Of a stretch of 64,000 nt of DNA, positions 8,035 to 15,580 are shown one piece after another. How positions within the stretch are numbered: position 1 is the first letter of the stretch; each line of letters starts with the position of its first letter. Source of the stretch: Psychromicrobium lacuslunae (lineage in GTDB: Bacteria > Actinomycetota > Actinomycetes > Actinomycetales > Micrococcaceae); assembly GCF_000950575.1 (NCBI RefSeq), contig NZ_CP011005.1, positions 124,001-188,000 on the forward strand. The letters run 5' to 3'. The notes under the pieces are model-generated. The model made no database searches. It saw nothing but the letters and a program-made list of their open reading frames with translations, and was not told the DNA's origin. A program made the position numbers and the translations under genes.

Positions 8035-9255
8035 GTGAGCGAAAAAGAGCAGCGCGAGAATGCAGAGCAAAAGAAGCCGGGACCGCAGGCTTCGCCAGAT
8101 GCTGGGCCGCAGGAAGACCTAGCTAAAGCACTGGCCGAGCACCAGGCCGCCGCAAGCGATGAACCCGCCTTTGACTGGATGGCCGGCGGCACCCCGGCGA
8201 CGTCGAAAGACGCATCCGAAACGGTAGCTAAGTCCGTTGGGCAGCAGCAGAGCGAGCCCCGGCAGGCCGAGCAAAATCAGACTAAGCAAAATCAGGCTCA
8301 GCGAAACCAGACTGAGCGAGGCGCGGACCCGCAGCTGAAACCGACGACAGAGGCTAGCGGAAAGCCGCTGGCCAAGCCAGAGTCAGCGAATCAAAGCGAG
8401 AAGCTGGATAGCTCGACCACGCACCAGGCGCAGCCGCTCACCCAGCCAGAGGTTTCCACCAGAACCACGATGTTGGCAGTGCGCCCGCCCGCCGAGGAAG
8501 TCGACCGACGTGTTTCGGAGCGCGAACAGGCAGCGCAGTCACGCCCGGTGTGGCCAGGGATCTGGCAAGTCTTAATCGCAATATTCTTCCCGATCGTGTT
8601 GTTAGCGTTGGCGATCCGGGCGATTGCTTCGCCGGTGTTCTTATGGATCGAATACAACCGACCGGGCTTCCCCGCAGACAGCTTTGGTTTTACTAGCGAC
8701 GACCGGACGACTTTCGGGTCCTATGCGGTGGATTACCTCAATAACTTCGCTGGTTCGCGTTTTCTCGGTGACCTGGTGGGTGGCCAAGGAGCTAAGCTTT
8801 TCCAAGATTCTGAAGTCAGTCACATGGCCGATGTGAAGGGTGTTTATCAAATCTCGATGCTGATCGGCCTGCTGCTGCTCGTCCTGATGGTGGTTGGCAT
8901 GTTCTACTTATCCCGGCGTAGCGTTGGCGGCAACCGACGGGCCTTATTTGCCGGATCGATTGCCACCGTGGTGATCATTATTGGTATTGGCGTGTTTGCC
9001 CTGCTCGGCTGGGATCGCTTTTTCACCGACTTCCACCAGCTTTTCTTCGCCAATGGCACCTGGACCTTCCGGCTTTCCGATACTCTGATCCGATTGTTCC
9101 CGGAGCAGTTCTGGACTGATTCAGCGGCCAGCATCGGGGTATTAGTACTGCTGGTGTCCATTCTGACCTTGATCTTTAGCTGGCCGACGAAGCGTCGCCG
9201 GCAGCTCGCCGCGAAAGCGCAAAAGCCGAGCCAAGGACGTCGCGCAGCCGTCTGA
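8035..9255 (+). CDS. TIGR01906 family (DUF1461) integral membrane protein
   Basis: The 406-residue product has an unusually long, hydrophilic N-terminal region (about residues 1-175) rich in Gln, Glu, Lys and Ala with short Q/N/T repeats (around residues 75-95). The membrane part follows, with four helices and the conserved extracellular loop (VDYLNNF ... HMADVKGVYQ) that marks the family. The function is unknown. The low-complexity head varies between species and is probably disordered in the cytosol. It converges with the acyl-CoA ligase gene, with 66 bases between the ends. Confidence 0.82.
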   Translation: MSEKEQRENAEQKKPGPQASPDAGPQEDLAKALAEHQAAASDEPAFDWMAGGTPATSKDASETVAKSVGQQQSEPRQAEQNQTKQNQAQRNQTERGADPQLKPTTEASGKPLAKPESANQSEKLDSSTTHQAQPLTQPEVSTRTTMLAVRPPAEEVDRRVSEREQAAQSRPVWPGIWQVLIAIFFPIVLLALAIRAIASPVFLWIEYNRPGFPADSFGFTSDDRTTFGSYAVDYLNNFAGSRFLGDLVGGQGAKLFQDSEVSHMADVKGVYQISMLIGLLLLVLMVVGMFYLSRRSVGGNRRALFAGSIATVVIIIGIGVFALLGWDRFFTDFHQLFFANGTWTFRLSDTLIRLFPEQFWTDSAASIGVLVLLVSILTLIFSWPTKRRRQLAAKAQKPSQGRRAAV

Positions 9256-9321
9256 GTCAGGTAGGGCTCATAGCCTCTCCTCCCAACGCGCTGTGGGGTG
9301 CCGGGCCTGGGGCTGGTGAGC

Positions 9322-11151
9322 TTAGGGCTGATAGAGATCGTCGATCTGAGCTTGATAGTCCTGCAGGACCGTTGCTCGCTTCACCTTCAGTGATGGGGTG
9401 AGTTGTCCCGATTCGACGCTGAAGTCTTCCGGCAAAATGGTGAATTTGCGGATCGATTCAGCGCGGGAGACACCAGCGTTGGCGGCATCAACGGCCTTTT
9501 GCAGCTGCTCGCGCAACGGGGTTGAAGAGTTGGCGTCTGTAAGGCTCAGCTCAATGCCTTGCTGTTGTTTCCAACGTTCGAAAGACTCTACATCCAAGGT
9601 AAGTAAGGCCGCGATGAACGGTCGGCCTTCGCCCACCAGAACCGCCTGAGAGATCAGCGGCGCATCGCGTAGCGTGGCTTCGAGCGGGCCGGGGGCGATA
9701 TTCTTCCCGCCAGCGGTGACCAGAATGTCCTTCTTTCGGCCCGTGATGGTCAAAAAGCCATCATCATCCAGCTGCCCCAAATCGCCAGTGCGGAAGAAAC
9801 CATCCAGAAAAGCCTCGGCGGTGGCCGCCTCGTTGGCGTGGTACCCCTTGAAAACACCGATCCCTTTGACCAGGATTTCGCCATCCGGAGCGATTCGAAT
9901 AGTGGTTCCTGGTAGCGGAATACCTACTGTGCCGACCCGGGTCTGGCTTGGTATGTTTGCCGTGCAGGGAGCGGTGGTCTCGGTCAGGCCGTAGCCCTCC
10001 AAAATCATCACCCCGGCACCACGAAAGAAGTGTGCTTGGCGAGCACCGAGCGCGCTCGCCCCGGAGACGGTGTAATGCGCCTTGCCGCCGAAGGCCTCGC
10101 GAAGCTTGGCATACACCAGTTTGTCGAAACACCAATGCTGCAGACGTAATACCGGAGAAGCTCCTCTGGACGTGCCACGCTGTCGCCGGTCCATTGCCTC
10201 AGAAAACCTGATCGCCACCGTTACCGCACGGGCGAAAATTTTTCCACGACCGCTTTGTTCCGCTTTGAGTTGGGCAGCATCGAGCACCTTTTCGTAAATC
10301 CGAGGCACGCACAGCAAGAAGCTCGGCTGGAAGTTCCCCAGATCATCGAGCAATTCCTTCACTCCGCTAGTGTGCCCCAAAGTGGTACCAGCGCTCAGGC
10401 TGACCAGCTGCACAGCGCGAGCCAAGACATGGGCCAACGGCAAGAACATTAAGGTTCGAGAGTTCTCGGTGAGCAGGAGCTCGCCAAGAAACGGGGGAGT
10501 GTTCTTGGCGACCAAGGCAAAGTTGCCATGCGTGATCTGGCAGCCTTTGGGACGACCCGTGGTGCCCGAGGTGTAGACCAGAGATGCGACCGATTCGAGG
10601 TTCGCTGCCGACCGCTGCGTCTCCAATTCGGCTTCGCTGATCCCGTCGCCGACCGCTGCCAAGGCAGCAAGATGGGGTGAGTCGCCGTCGTCCTCGATGC
10701 ACCATAGCGAGACAGGGCCCTGACCAAGAAGCTTCGAATCCGTGATGACGGTGCGTAATTGTGAAAGTTTCTCCGCGTCTTCGACCACCACCAGCTTTGC
10801 TTGAGAATCTGCCAAGATCCATTCGATCTGGCTTAATGAGGAGGTCTCGTAGATTGGCACCGTGATGCCACCGGCGAACCAGATGGCAAAATCGAGCACG
10901 CTCCACTCATAGCGAGTCTTGGACATCACTGCCACCGCATCACCGCTGGAGACCCCGGAAGCTACCAAGCCTTTAGCGAGGCTCTTCGCCTGTTTCAGAA
11001 AGTCTGTCGCGCTGACCGGCTGCCAGACGCCGTTAATTTTGCGTTCGTAGAGTGCCGCTGCTGGGGTTAGCCGGACACGCTCAAGCAGCAGGTCAGTGAT
11101 ATTTGACTCGGCTGGCAATTCGACCAGCAGCTCGGTGCTCGCTTCAATCAT
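9322..11151 (-). CDS. Long-chain acyl-CoA synthetase (AMP-forming)
   Basis: The 609-residue enzyme activates a fatty acid with ATP and CoA. The P-loop-like AMP-binding motif reads YTSGTTGRPKGC, followed by the ANL-family blocks GYGLTETTAP and, near the C-terminus, FFRTGDLGQLDDDGF and the catalytic-lysine hinge GRKKDILVTAGGKNIAP. I start it at ATG 11151 because AAGGA lies at a good distance upstream; an in-frame ATG at 11238 would overlap the mannosyltransferase gene. It lies 20 bases downstream of that gene and is likely cotranscribed with it. Substrate chain length cannot be read from sequence. Confidence 0.93.
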   Translation of the reverse strand: MIEASTELLVELPAESNITDLLLERVRLTPAAALYERKINGVWQPVSATDFLKQAKSLAKGLVASGVSSGDAVAVMSKTRYEWSVLDFAIWFAGGITVPIYETSSLSQIEWILADSQAKLVVVEDAEKLSQLRTVITDSKLLGQGPVSLWCIEDDGDSPHLAALAAVGDGISEAELETQRSAANLESVASLVYTSGTTGRPKGCQITHGNFALVAKNTPPFLGELLLTENSRTLMFLPLAHVLARAVQLVSLSAGTTLGHTSGVKELLDDLGNFQPSFLLCVPRIYEKVLDAAQLKAEQSGRGKIFARAVTVAIRFSEAMDRRQRGTSRGASPVLRLQHWCFDKLVYAKLREAFGGKAHYTVSGASALGARQAHFFRGAGVMILEGYGLTETTAPCTANIPSQTRVGTVGIPLPGTTIRIAPDGEILVKGIGVFKGYHANEAATAEAFLDGFFRTGDLGQLDDDGFLTITGRKKDILVTAGGKNIAPGPLEATLRDAPLISQAVLVGEGRPFIAALLTLDVESFERWKQQQGIELSLTDANSSTPLREQLQKAVDAANAGVSRAESIRKFTILPEDFSVESGQLTPSLKVKRATVLQDYQAQIDDLYQP

Positions 11152-11171
11152 GGACTTTTCCTTTTCCCGAT

Positions 11172-12830
11172 CTATACCCAACTCGGCATCCACATATGAC
11201 TGCGCCAATAGTCGTAGCTCGTGGTTTCGGCAGTCCAAAGCGGCAGGAAGAAGGCGCTGAGTAGGACTGCGAGCACCACCAAACCGCCGACAATAGCGGC
11301 GCCCTGCTGTCTTCGCCAGGGTGGTGCAGTGCTAGGGGCCAGGATTAGCCCGAGGCAGAACACAATGGCCAGGATCATAAAGGGTTCATAGGCGATCGCA
11401 TAGAAAAAGAAGATGGTGCGATTCGGGTACATCAGCCAGGGCAGATAGCCAGCCGCCCAGCCGCAGAGAATGGCCCCCGCCCGCCAATCTCGACGCAGGA
11501 TCCAATAACCCACCAGGAAGATTAACGCGGCACTGCCGCCCCACCAGATTAAAGGATTGCCGAGCGAGGTGACGATTTGTGCACACTTTTCGGTACCGCA
11601 CTGATTATCCGGATACTCGGCATAGAACGAAGTTGGCCGACCCATCACAAACCAAGACCAGGCGTTGGCCTTATAGGGATGATCGGAATCCAGGCCGGTG
11701 TGGAAGGTATAAGCCTGCTGGTGATAATTCCAGAGCGACCTCAGCGGCCCGGGAATCCAGTCCCAACCATTGGCCGGATTGGTGGCTGCCCACTGCCTGC
11801 CCCAGGCATCCGATGAGCGCAGCCAGCCGGTCCAGCTGGCCAAATAAGTGGCCAGGGCGACCGGAACAATGCTCAGGAAGGCAATCGGCGAATCCTTCAA
11901 TAACGCGCCGGTGAACCAATACCGGATACCTGCGATTCGCCGCGCATTGATATCCCAAAATACCGTGAGCAGCCCGAAACCAGCGATAAAGAAAAGCCCC
12001 GACCATTTGGTTCCAGCGCACAGGCCGAGGGACACCCCGGCGGCAATCCGCCAGGGCCTGATGCCCAACCAGGGTCCGTAGAGTAGCAAGCTGGAGTCAG
12101 TCTTTTTCGGTTCAAAAGCCAGCTTCCGCGCCATCTTTCGAGCCAGTCGTTTCCTGCCGTCATCGCGATCCATCACCAATGCGGCGAAGGCCAGCAAGGC
12201 AAAGAACATGACGAAGTTATCTAGCAGAGCGGTCCGCGACTGCACGATGGCATGACCGTCAACCGCGAGCAGCAGCCCGGCGATGCCGCCAAGTATGGTG
12301 GAGCGGAAGATCTTCTGAGCCAATAGGGCAATCACCAGAATGGCCAGGGTGCCAACCAATGCAGAGCTGAACCGCCAGCCAAAGGTGTTACTAGGCCCGA
12401 AGAGCCACATTCCGAAGGCGATCATCCACTTGCCAACCGGCGGGTGCACCACGTACTCAGGGGAATCCAAGAGGCCAGAGAAGTTTCCGGCATTGAAGTT
12501 CTCATTAGCATTATCGGCCCAGCTACGTTCGTAGCCGCTGATCAAGAAGGAATAGGCGTCTTTGACGTAGTAGGTCTCGTCAAAAACCAAGGACTTCGGT
12601 TCCTCGAGCCGGATGAAGCGCAATAACCCGCCTAGCAAGGTGACCAGCAGCGGAGTGAGCCAATACCAGAGCCGTAAGGAGAGCGGGAATTCGAGGAAGC
12701 GCCAGCGCGGTCCCTGAAGTCGTTGGAGCAACTTGCGATAGCTAAACGCGTTCCTTGGCTCGCTTAGCCAGCCGCGATCCGGGCGGCTGCTCTGCCGCGG
12801 CGGAGCAGGGTCGAGGAGGTTAAGACTCAC
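11172..12830 (-). CDS. pmt: Dolichyl/polyprenyl-phosphate-mannose protein O-mannosyltransferase
   Basis: This 552-residue polytopic membrane protein transfers mannose from polyprenyl-phosphate-mannose to Ser/Thr of secreted proteins. It has the PMT-type N-terminal region with FDETYYVKDAYSF (the acidic catalytic loop after the first helix) and multiple membrane helices; the lumenal PVGKWMIAFG segment is conserved. The gene is divergent from rsmI, the same arrangement as Rv1002c-Rv1003 in M. tuberculosis. The start is GTG 12830: a TAGCAT box lies six bases upstream, indicating a leaderless transcript. Confidence 0.93.
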   Translation of the reverse strand: MSLNLLDPAPPRQSSRPDRGWLSEPRNAFSYRKLLQRLQGPRWRFLEFPLSLRLWYWLTPLLVTLLGGLLRFIRLEEPKSLVFDETYYVKDAYSFLISGYERSWADNANENFNAGNFSGLLDSPEYVVHPPVGKWMIAFGMWLFGPSNTFGWRFSSALVGTLAILVIALLAQKIFRSTILGGIAGLLLAVDGHAIVQSRTALLDNFVMFFALLAFAALVMDRDDGRKRLARKMARKLAFEPKKTDSSLLLYGPWLGIRPWRIAAGVSLGLCAGTKWSGLFFIAGFGLLTVFWDINARRIAGIRYWFTGALLKDSPIAFLSIVPVALATYLASWTGWLRSSDAWGRQWAATNPANGWDWIPGPLRSLWNYHQQAYTFHTGLDSDHPYKANAWSWFVMGRPTSFYAEYPDNQCGTEKCAQIVTSLGNPLIWWGGSAALIFLVGYWILRRDWRAGAILCGWAAGYLPWLMYPNRTIFFFYAIAYEPFMILAIVFCLGLILAPSTAPPWRRQQGAAIVGGLVVLAVLLSAFFLPLWTAETTSYDYWRSHMWMPSWV

Positions 12831-12836
12831 CTTGTC

Positions 12837-12842
12837 ATGCTA
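12837..12842 (-). promoter_or_regulatory. -10 box of leaderless pmt gene
   Basis: The minus strand reads TAGCAT, GACAAG, GTG. The spacing of six and lack of a Shine-Dalgarno site match other leaderless starts in the window. Confidence 0.55.
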
Positions 12843-12886
12843 CCGGGAACGACGGCAGATCACCGGGAACCCTGCTGTTGGGGGCC

Positions 12887-13019
12887 CTCGGTTAGGGGAC
12901 CCTGGCGGTAGCGCCTACCGCCTGCCCTCACCTCGCAGGCTCGGTTAGGGGGCCCTGGCGGTAGCGCCTACCGCCTGCCCTCACCTCGCAGGCTCGGTTA
13001 GGGGACCCTGGCGGTAGGC
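12887..13019. repeat. 53-bp tandem repeat, about 2.5 copies, upstream of rsmI
   Basis: Units begin at 12887, 12940 and 12993, each starting CTCGGTTAGGGG, with a period of exactly 53 bases; units 1 and 2 differ at about one position (GACCC versus GGCCC). Each full unit contains the inverted repeat GGCGGTAG-CGC-CTACCGCC (19 bases). The third unit is cut short: GGCGGTAG runs into GCTTAGCGCTATG and so supplies the -10 box of rsmI. Confidence 0.92.
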
Positions 13020-13020
13020 T
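13015..13020 (+). promoter_or_regulatory. -10 box of leaderless rsmI gene
   Basis: TAGGCT is followed by seven bases and ATG 13028. The box lies inside the third, incomplete copy of the 53-bp repeat; in copies 1 and 2 the same place reads TAGCGC. Confidence 0.55.
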
Positions 13021-13027
13021 TAGCGCT

Positions 13028-13891
13028 ATGCAGTCTTCGCGGGAGGCCGATTCGGTTGGCCAGATCATTCTTGGGGCCACGCCGATCGGGAATCCAGCGG
13101 ATGCCTCGGCGAGACTTATCGATTGGTTGGAAACAGCTGATCTGATTGCTGCCGAGGACACGCGTAGGCTGCTGAAGCTGGCTGCTGCCCTAGAGATTAC
13201 CGTGAGCGGACGCATTCTCAGTTATCACGAACATAATGAGGCCAGCAGGACCGAGGACTTGATTGCGCAGGTTCGTGCCGGGGCCAAGCTCTTAATGGTT
13301 TCCGATGCCGGGATGCCAGCAGTCTCGGACCCCGGCTATCGCCTGGTGCAAGCGGCGATCGCCGCAGGGGTACGGATCACCGCGATTCCGGGTCCCTCAG
13401 CTGTGCTCACCGCTTTGGCTCTCTCTGGCCTGCCGACAGATCGCTTCAGCTTCGAGGGATTCCTGCCTCGTAAGGCAGGCGAGCGCCGGGAGAAACTACT
13501 CAGTCTGGTCAACGATCAACGCACTATGATTTTCTTTGAAGCGCCGCATCGCTTGGCCGTGATGCTTTCGGCGCTTGCCGACGTTTTCGGCCCGGCACGA
13601 CAAGCGGCTGTGGCCAGGGAACTCACTAAGACCTTCGAAGAAGTGCTGCGCGGCAGTCTCGGGGAATTACAAGACTGGGCCAACAACTCTGAGGTACGGG
13701 GTGAGATTGCCGTGGTGGTCGGCGGCAGCGATGGTGCAGTGGGCTCGGTCGAGGAACAGGTAACTGCGGTGCTTGAATTATCGGAGAGCGGGATGCGCCT
13801 GAAGGACGCGGTTGCTGCGGTGGCCGAAACCGCCTCATTGAGCAAACGGGAACTTTATGAAGCAGTGCTGGCGGCGCGCACCAGCCACTGA
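13028..13891 (+). CDS. rsmI: 16S rRNA (cytidine(1402)-2'-O)-methyltransferase
   Basis: RsmI methylates the ribose of C1402 in the ribosomal P site. The 287-residue length is normal. The tetrapyrrole-methylase-type fold shows GATPIGNPADAS at the N-terminus, AEDTRRLLKL, SYHEHNE, VSDAGMPAVSDPGYRLV (SAM binding) and IPGPSAVLTALALSGLPTDRF. The gene is divergent from pmt. The ATG sits seven bases after a -10 box; no Shine-Dalgarno is present. Confidence 0.95.
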   Translation: MQSSREADSVGQIILGATPIGNPADASARLIDWLETADLIAAEDTRRLLKLAAALEITVSGRILSYHEHNEASRTEDLIAQVRAGAKLLMVSDAGMPAVSDPGYRLVQAAIAAGVRITAIPGPSAVLTALALSGLPTDRFSFEGFLPRKAGERREKLLSLVNDQRTMIFFEAPHRLAVMLSALADVFGPARQAAVARELTKTFEEVLRGSLGELQDWANNSEVRGEIAVVVGGSDGAVGSVEEQVTAVLELSESGMRLKDAVAAVAETASLSKRELYEAVLAARTSH

Positions 13892-14006
13892 TCTGCTCGG
13901 CTTGTCTTTGGTTTGTTCGAATGCACAACAGATTTGCTATTAATAAGGCATTGATCTCATAGACACCGGCTAGAGCCGGCAATAACGTGAGGTCAAAGCA
14001 GTTCAG

Positions 14007-14036
14007 AATTCAAAGAAATTCAAAGAAATTCAAAGA
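14007..14036 (+). repeat. Three tandem AATTCAAAGA decamers in the gabD leader
   Basis: The decamer AATTCAAAGA is repeated three times head to tail just before the Shine-Dalgarno-like AAAAGGACGAG of gabD. A-rich repeats here keep the start region unstructured; slippage could change spacing to the promoter. Confidence 0.8.
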
Positions 14037-14048
14037 AAAGGACGAGCC

Positions 14049-15527
14049 ATGACCGTCTCCGAATCTCGGATTAAAGATCTTCTCGCCTCGGTGCCGACCG
14101 GCTTGCTCATCAATGGTGAGTGGCGGCCAGCGGCCAGCGGTAAAACCCTCGATGTGTTCAATCCGGCTACCGGTGAGGTGTTGCTCAGCATCGCTGATGC
14201 GGCAGCCGAAGATGCCGCCGCCGCGCTCGATGCGGCGGACGCCGCCCAGCAATCTTGGGCTGCTACCGCGCCGCGAGAGCGCGGAGAGATTCTGCGTCGT
14301 GCTTTCGAAGCGGTCACCGCTCGGGCCGAGGATTTTGCCTTGCTGATGACTTTGGAGATGGGCAAGCCATTGGCTGAGGCGCGGGGCGAGGTGAGCTACG
14401 GTGCTGAATTTTTGCGTTGGTTCTCGGAAGAAGCGGTCCGTGCCTTCGGCCGTTATTCGATTGCCCCGGACGGTAAGTCACGTTTGTTGGTGACGAAGAA
14501 AGCGGTTGGCCCCTGCCTATTGATCACCCCATGGAATTTCCCCTTGGCAATGGCTACCCGTAAGATCGCACCCGCCGTCGCCGCAGGTTGCACAATGGTA
14601 CTCAAACCGGCCGCGCTAACGCCATTGACCTCGCAGCTATTTGCCGCGGTGATGCAAGAAGCCGGGCTGCCAGCGGGAGTGTTGAATGTAGTCGCCACCA
14701 GTACCGCGGGCCAGACCACTGGTGGTCTGATCAAAGACTCGCGGCTTCGTAAGCTTTCCTTTACTGGTTCCACCGAGGTCGGTCAGCGGTTATTGGCCGA
14801 TGCTTCGCATAATGTGCTGCGAACCTCGATGGAACTCGGTGGAAACGCGCCCTTCGTGGTGTTCGAGGATGCTGATGTAGACGCTGCAGTTGCCGGAGCG
14901 ATGGTCGCCAAGCTGAGGAATATGGGCGAGGCGTGTACCGCCGCGAACCGCTTTATCGTGCACGAGAGCGTCGCCGAGGAGTTCAGCAGCAAGTTCGCCG
15001 CTAAGGTTGCCGAAATGGCCACCGGACCCGGCATTGAGGACAGCACCAAGGTCGGGCCGCTGATCGACCAGAAGAGCCGGGAAAAGGTTCATGAGTTAGT
15101 CAGTGATGCTGTTTCAGCCGGGGCGGTCGCGCTCACCGGCGGCGCCCCGGTCGATGGCCCCGGTTACTTCTACCAACCCACTGTGCTGACCCAGGTGCCT
15201 GCCGAAGCGCGGATCTTGGCGGAAGAAATTTTCGGTCCGGTTGCTCCGGTGGTGACCTTCAAAGACGAGAATGAAGCCGTCCGACTGGCCAACGGCACAG
15301 AATACGGCCTGGTGGCCTATGTCTTCACCCGCGATTTAAACCGTGGCCTGAGGATGGGCGAAAAGCTGGAGACCGGGATGCTGGGGCTAAACGCTGGCGT
15401 GGTGTCCAATGCGGCGGCACCGTTTGGCGGCGTCAAACAGTCTGGCTTGGGCCGTGAGGGCGGCCTTGAAGGTATTGAAGAATATCTTTACACCCAGTAC
15501 ATCGGCATCGCTGATCCCAACGCCTGA
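14049..15527 (+). CDS. gabD: NAD(P)-dependent succinate-semialdehyde dehydrogenase
   Basis: The 492-residue aldehyde dehydrogenase oxidises succinate semialdehyde to succinate, the last step of 4-aminobutyrate breakdown. Motifs in order: TPWNFPLAMATRK (cofactor), FTGSTEVGQ, the catalytic Glu block MELGGNAPFVVF and the catalytic Cys in GEACTAANR, which is the SSADH-type context. The C-terminal GLNAGVVSNAAAPFGGVKQSG is typical of GabD. An AAGGACG purine tract six bases upstream supports the ATG. It stands alone, converging with the transglutaminase gene, so the semialdehyde source is not evident locally. Confidence 0.92.
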   Translation: MTVSESRIKDLLASVPTGLLINGEWRPAASGKTLDVFNPATGEVLLSIADAAAEDAAAALDAADAAQQSWAATAPRERGEILRRAFEAVTARAEDFALLMTLEMGKPLAEARGEVSYGAEFLRWFSEEAVRAFGRYSIAPDGKSRLLVTKKAVGPCLLITPWNFPLAMATRKIAPAVAAGCTMVLKPAALTPLTSQLFAAVMQEAGLPAGVLNVVATSTAGQTTGGLIKDSRLRKLSFTGSTEVGQRLLADASHNVLRTSMELGGNAPFVVFEDADVDAAVAGAMVAKLRNMGEACTAANRFIVHESVAEEFSSKFAAKVAEMATGPGIEDSTKVGPLIDQKSREKVHELVSDAVSAGAVALTGGAPVDGPGYFYQPTVLTQVPAEARILAEEIFGPVAPVVTFKDENEAVRLANGTEYGLVAYVFTRDLNRGLRMGEKLETGMLGLNAGVVSNAAAPFGGVKQSGLGREGGLEGIEEYLYTQYIGIADPNA

Positions 15528-15580
15528 GCCGGGTTCGGCGGCTGAGCGAGCGCGGCGGCGTGAATCCCGCCGCCGTGAAT

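Noticed and set aside
9256-9321. Terminator between TIGR01906 and acyl-CoA ligase genes
   Set aside because: Only a CCCAAC/GTGGGG partial pairing is visible; not convincing.
12887-13019. CRISPR array
   Set aside because: Repeat units are contiguous with no unique spacers and there are no cas genes; it is a simple tandem duplication.
15553-15575. GC-rich hairpin CGGCGG/CCGCCG between gabD and the transglutaminase gene
   Set aside because: The stem is only six to seven bp of simple GGC repeats with no T tract; too weak to call a terminator.
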